Origin: Saprospiraceae bacterium
GTDB taxonomy: Bacteria; Bacteroidota; Bacteroidia; Chitinophagales; Saprospiraceae
Length of the DNA: 6,986 nt
Assembly (NCBI GenBank): GCA_023299965.1
Contig: JALZVN010000111.1
Span: 1 to 6,986, forward strand
Direction of reading: 5' to 3'
Positions within the stretch are counted from its first letter, which is position 1. Each line of letters begins with the position of its first letter. This document shows, piece after piece, positions 5,933-6,986 of the stretch. The translations under genes were made by a program, and so were the position numbers. The notes under the pieces are model-generated. The model was not told the origin of the DNA, did not search any database, and worked only from the letters and a program-made list of their open reading frames with translations.

Positions 5933-6986
5933 TTATTTACCTCCTTGCAACTTGTCTTGCAATTTGTCAAGCTTCTTCCACTCTCCTTTTGCTGCAAGAT
6001 TTGATTGCTTTGGCCAGCTACCTGGATCATGCATTCTATATCTAGATCCTGCATCTTCAAGAATCTTTCTTAAACGAGTAATTTTTGCATCCGCTAGTTG
6101 CTTGAATGTCTTGATGCCCCCCTTGTGCAATAATTGCTCAATCTTTGGCCCAATTCCTTCAATCTTCTTCAAGTCATCCTTTTTAGCTTTAGCACCTGCA
6201 ACAGCCTTCCCTTTAGAGGTAGCAGTTGTTTTTGCCTTAGTGGTCGTTTTGACCTTAGCCTTAGCGCCTGCTTTTGCTTTGGTTGTCTTAGTCGTTTTTG
6301 AAGTTGTCTTTTTGGTCTTTGAAGCACCACCAGATTTAACTTCTCGTCTCTCGACTACTGTTGCATCCTTAGCCGTTCTCGTTTCTCCAACTACTTGCTT
6401 AGATACGACTTCCGTGTCCATATTCATCATCATACTCTTCAAAGAATCAAAGTCAATTTGCTTCACAACTTCTACTTCTTTGACGATCTCTATCGGCACC
6501 TCTTTGATGACTTCAATCTCTCTTATTACTTCAACTTCTTTTGGCTTCTTAGCCAATTCTTTTTCAAGTCTTGTATTCTCCTTCTTCATTGAAGCAGCCT
6601 TCGTGTCAAGATCACTGTATTTAGCTTTCCACTTGTTGAGTTCTTTATCGTTTATTACTTCCTTTGTAACAATCTTTTCTACTTCAACTTTTATTGGTAC
6701 TTCTTTGATTACTTCAACCTCTTTTGGCTTCTTATCCAACTCTCTCTTCAACTTACCAATTTCTGACTCGTAAGTCTTACCTGCAGATGTAAGCGTTTTG
6801 ATACGTTGATTTGCGTTAATCATCTTACCATCCAAGTCTCCAAATTTAGCTTTCCACTTGTTCAACTCTTTTTCATCAACTACTTCTTTGATCACTTCAA
6901 CTTCTTTTGGCTTCTTTGCCAAGTCGGCTGTCAGTGTAGTGATTTGAGCTTTCCAAGCTTTACTAGAGTTATCCAAGTCAGCTAAT
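5933..6986 (-). CDS. Repetitive charged/coiled protein with H1-like tail and C-terminal HhH domain (5' end outside window)
   Basis: The frame stays open to the right edge (351 codons visible), so the true start lies outside. The TTG at 6976 is in-frame but has no support as a start, since repeat-like sequence continues past it. Residues below are numbered from that TTG. Residues 1-176 are repeats built on KKPKEVEVIKEV (21, 82 and 143, period 61) and KELNKWKAK (36 and 111), with helical, probably coiled-coil stretches between. Residues 177-212 are a linker (FDSLKSMMMNMDTEV). Residues 213-266 are a Lys/Thr/Ala/Gly tail like histone H1. Residues 267-310 form an HhH domain with a canonical hairpin (KIEGIGPKIEQLLHKGGI). 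It is followed by SRYRMHDPGSWPKQSNLAAK, an extension I recall from HhH tails of other Bacteroidota proteins. No membrane segment is visible. DNA binding is plausible from the tail and HhH, but protein-protein docking is equally possible. Confidence 0.85.
   Translation of the reverse strand, partial: LADLDNSSKAWKAQITTLTADLAKKPKEVEVIKEVVDEKELNKWKAKFGDLDGKMINANQRIKTLTSAGKTYESEIGKLKRELDKKPKEVEVIKEVPIKVEVEKIVTKEVINDKELNKWKAKYSDLDTKAASMKKENTRLEKELAKKPKEVEVIREIEVIKEVPIEIVKEVEVVKQIDFDSLKSMMMNMDTEVVSKQVVGETRTAKDATVVERREVKSGGASKTKKTTSKTTKTTKAKAGAKAKVKTTTKAKTTATSKGKAVAGAKAKKDDLKKIEGIGPKIEQLLHKGGIKTFKQLADAKITRLRKILEDAGSRYRMHDPGSWPKQSNLAAKGEWKKLDKLQDKLQGGK
6515..6550 (-). repeat. KKPKEVEV repeat, copy 3
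   Basis: This copy encodes KKPKEVEVIREI, the third and last copy visible. It lies 183 bases (61 codons) from the copy at 6698-6733. It runs on into further Val/Glu/Ile-rich sequence (EVIKEVPIEIVKEVEVVKQI) before the repeat region ends. Confidence 0.8.
6698..6733 (-). repeat. KKPKEVEV repeat, copy 2
   Basis: This copy encodes KKPKEVEVIKEV, identical in protein to the copy at 6881-6916 but with several silent base differences, so the repetition is old enough for synonymous sites to have changed. It is followed by a 14-residue extension (PIKVEVEKIVTKEV) that the first copy lacks. Confidence 0.8.
6881..6916 (-). repeat. KKPKEVEV repeat, copy 1
   Basis: This copy encodes KKPKEVEVIKEV and is the first copy visible from the 5' side. 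It is followed by the WKAK unit at 6842-6874 (EKELNKWKAKF), whose partner is at 6617-6649 (DKELNKWKAKY). The sequence upstream of it to the window edge (DLDNSSKAWKAQ) resembles the same unit, so more copies probably lie outside. Confidence 0.8.

Noticed and set aside
6179..6340. Lys/Thr/Ala-rich stretch as a DNA-level tandem repeat or CRISPR-like array
   Set aside because: The DNA has no regular period. The low complexity is at the protein level, from AAR, ACN and GCN codons, within an intact reading frame.
5952..6773. Long plus-strand open frame (273 codons) opposite the HhH gene
   Set aside because: It is an antisense shadow of the repetitive, Lys/Glu/Val-rich minus-strand gene. Its product is a low-complexity Ser/Phe/Leu/Thr string with no recognisable domain.
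6974..6976. TTG at 6976 as the true start of the HhH gene
   Set aside because: The frame stays open to the window edge with LAD preceding it, and the sequence there resembles the repeat unit, so the gene is cut by the window rather than starting here.

Overview
The window looks like chromosomal DNA from a member of the Bacteroidota. The evidence is the AT-rich sequence with almost no Shine-Dalgarno sites, promoter candidates of the TTTG/TAnnTTTG type, a PorG/DUF6089-like outer-membrane protein, recF overlapping a DUF721 gene, and proteins ending in a helix-hairpin-helix (HhH) tail followed by a 'SRYRMHDPGSWP' segment. I recall that tail from Bacteroidota proteins. A Saprospiria- or Cytophagia-like lineage is my best guess, but the sequence does not fix the class. 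No RNA genes, insertion sequences, CRISPR arrays or phage genes were seen, and no intergenic stretch exceeds 300 bases.

Left part (1-2120): the 5' end of a minus-strand gene for a small exported beta-barrel protein runs off the left edge. It diverges from an intact secreted subtilisin-family (S8) protease. The protease has a complete catalytic triad but an unusually long stretch between the Asp and His. A strong bidirectional terminator (2075-2114) separates it from the next unit.

Middle (2130-4862): a minus-strand recF and DUF721 (DciA-like) pair overlap by 17 bp and form a replication/repair operon. recF appears to start at TTG. It diverges from a monocistronic plus-strand pdhA (pyruvate dehydrogenase E1 alpha). 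The shared 224-bp region holds promoter candidates for both genes and two small palindromes. pdhA ends in two hairpins, the second a strong bidirectional terminator.

Right part (4885-6986): this is the unusual section. Two minus-strand genes lie in tandem, separated by a 14-bp GC-rich hairpin. The upstream one is cut by the right edge. It encodes a repetitive charged protein with a 61-residue period, then a histone-H1-like Lys/Thr/Ala tail, then an HhH domain. The downstream one encodes two P domains (proprotein convertase type) followed by a related HhH-like domain, with no signal peptide and no protease domain. The shared HhH tail in adjacent genes suggests a functional pair, possibly a scaffold and an accessory protein. 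That is inference, and I know of no described system with this layout.
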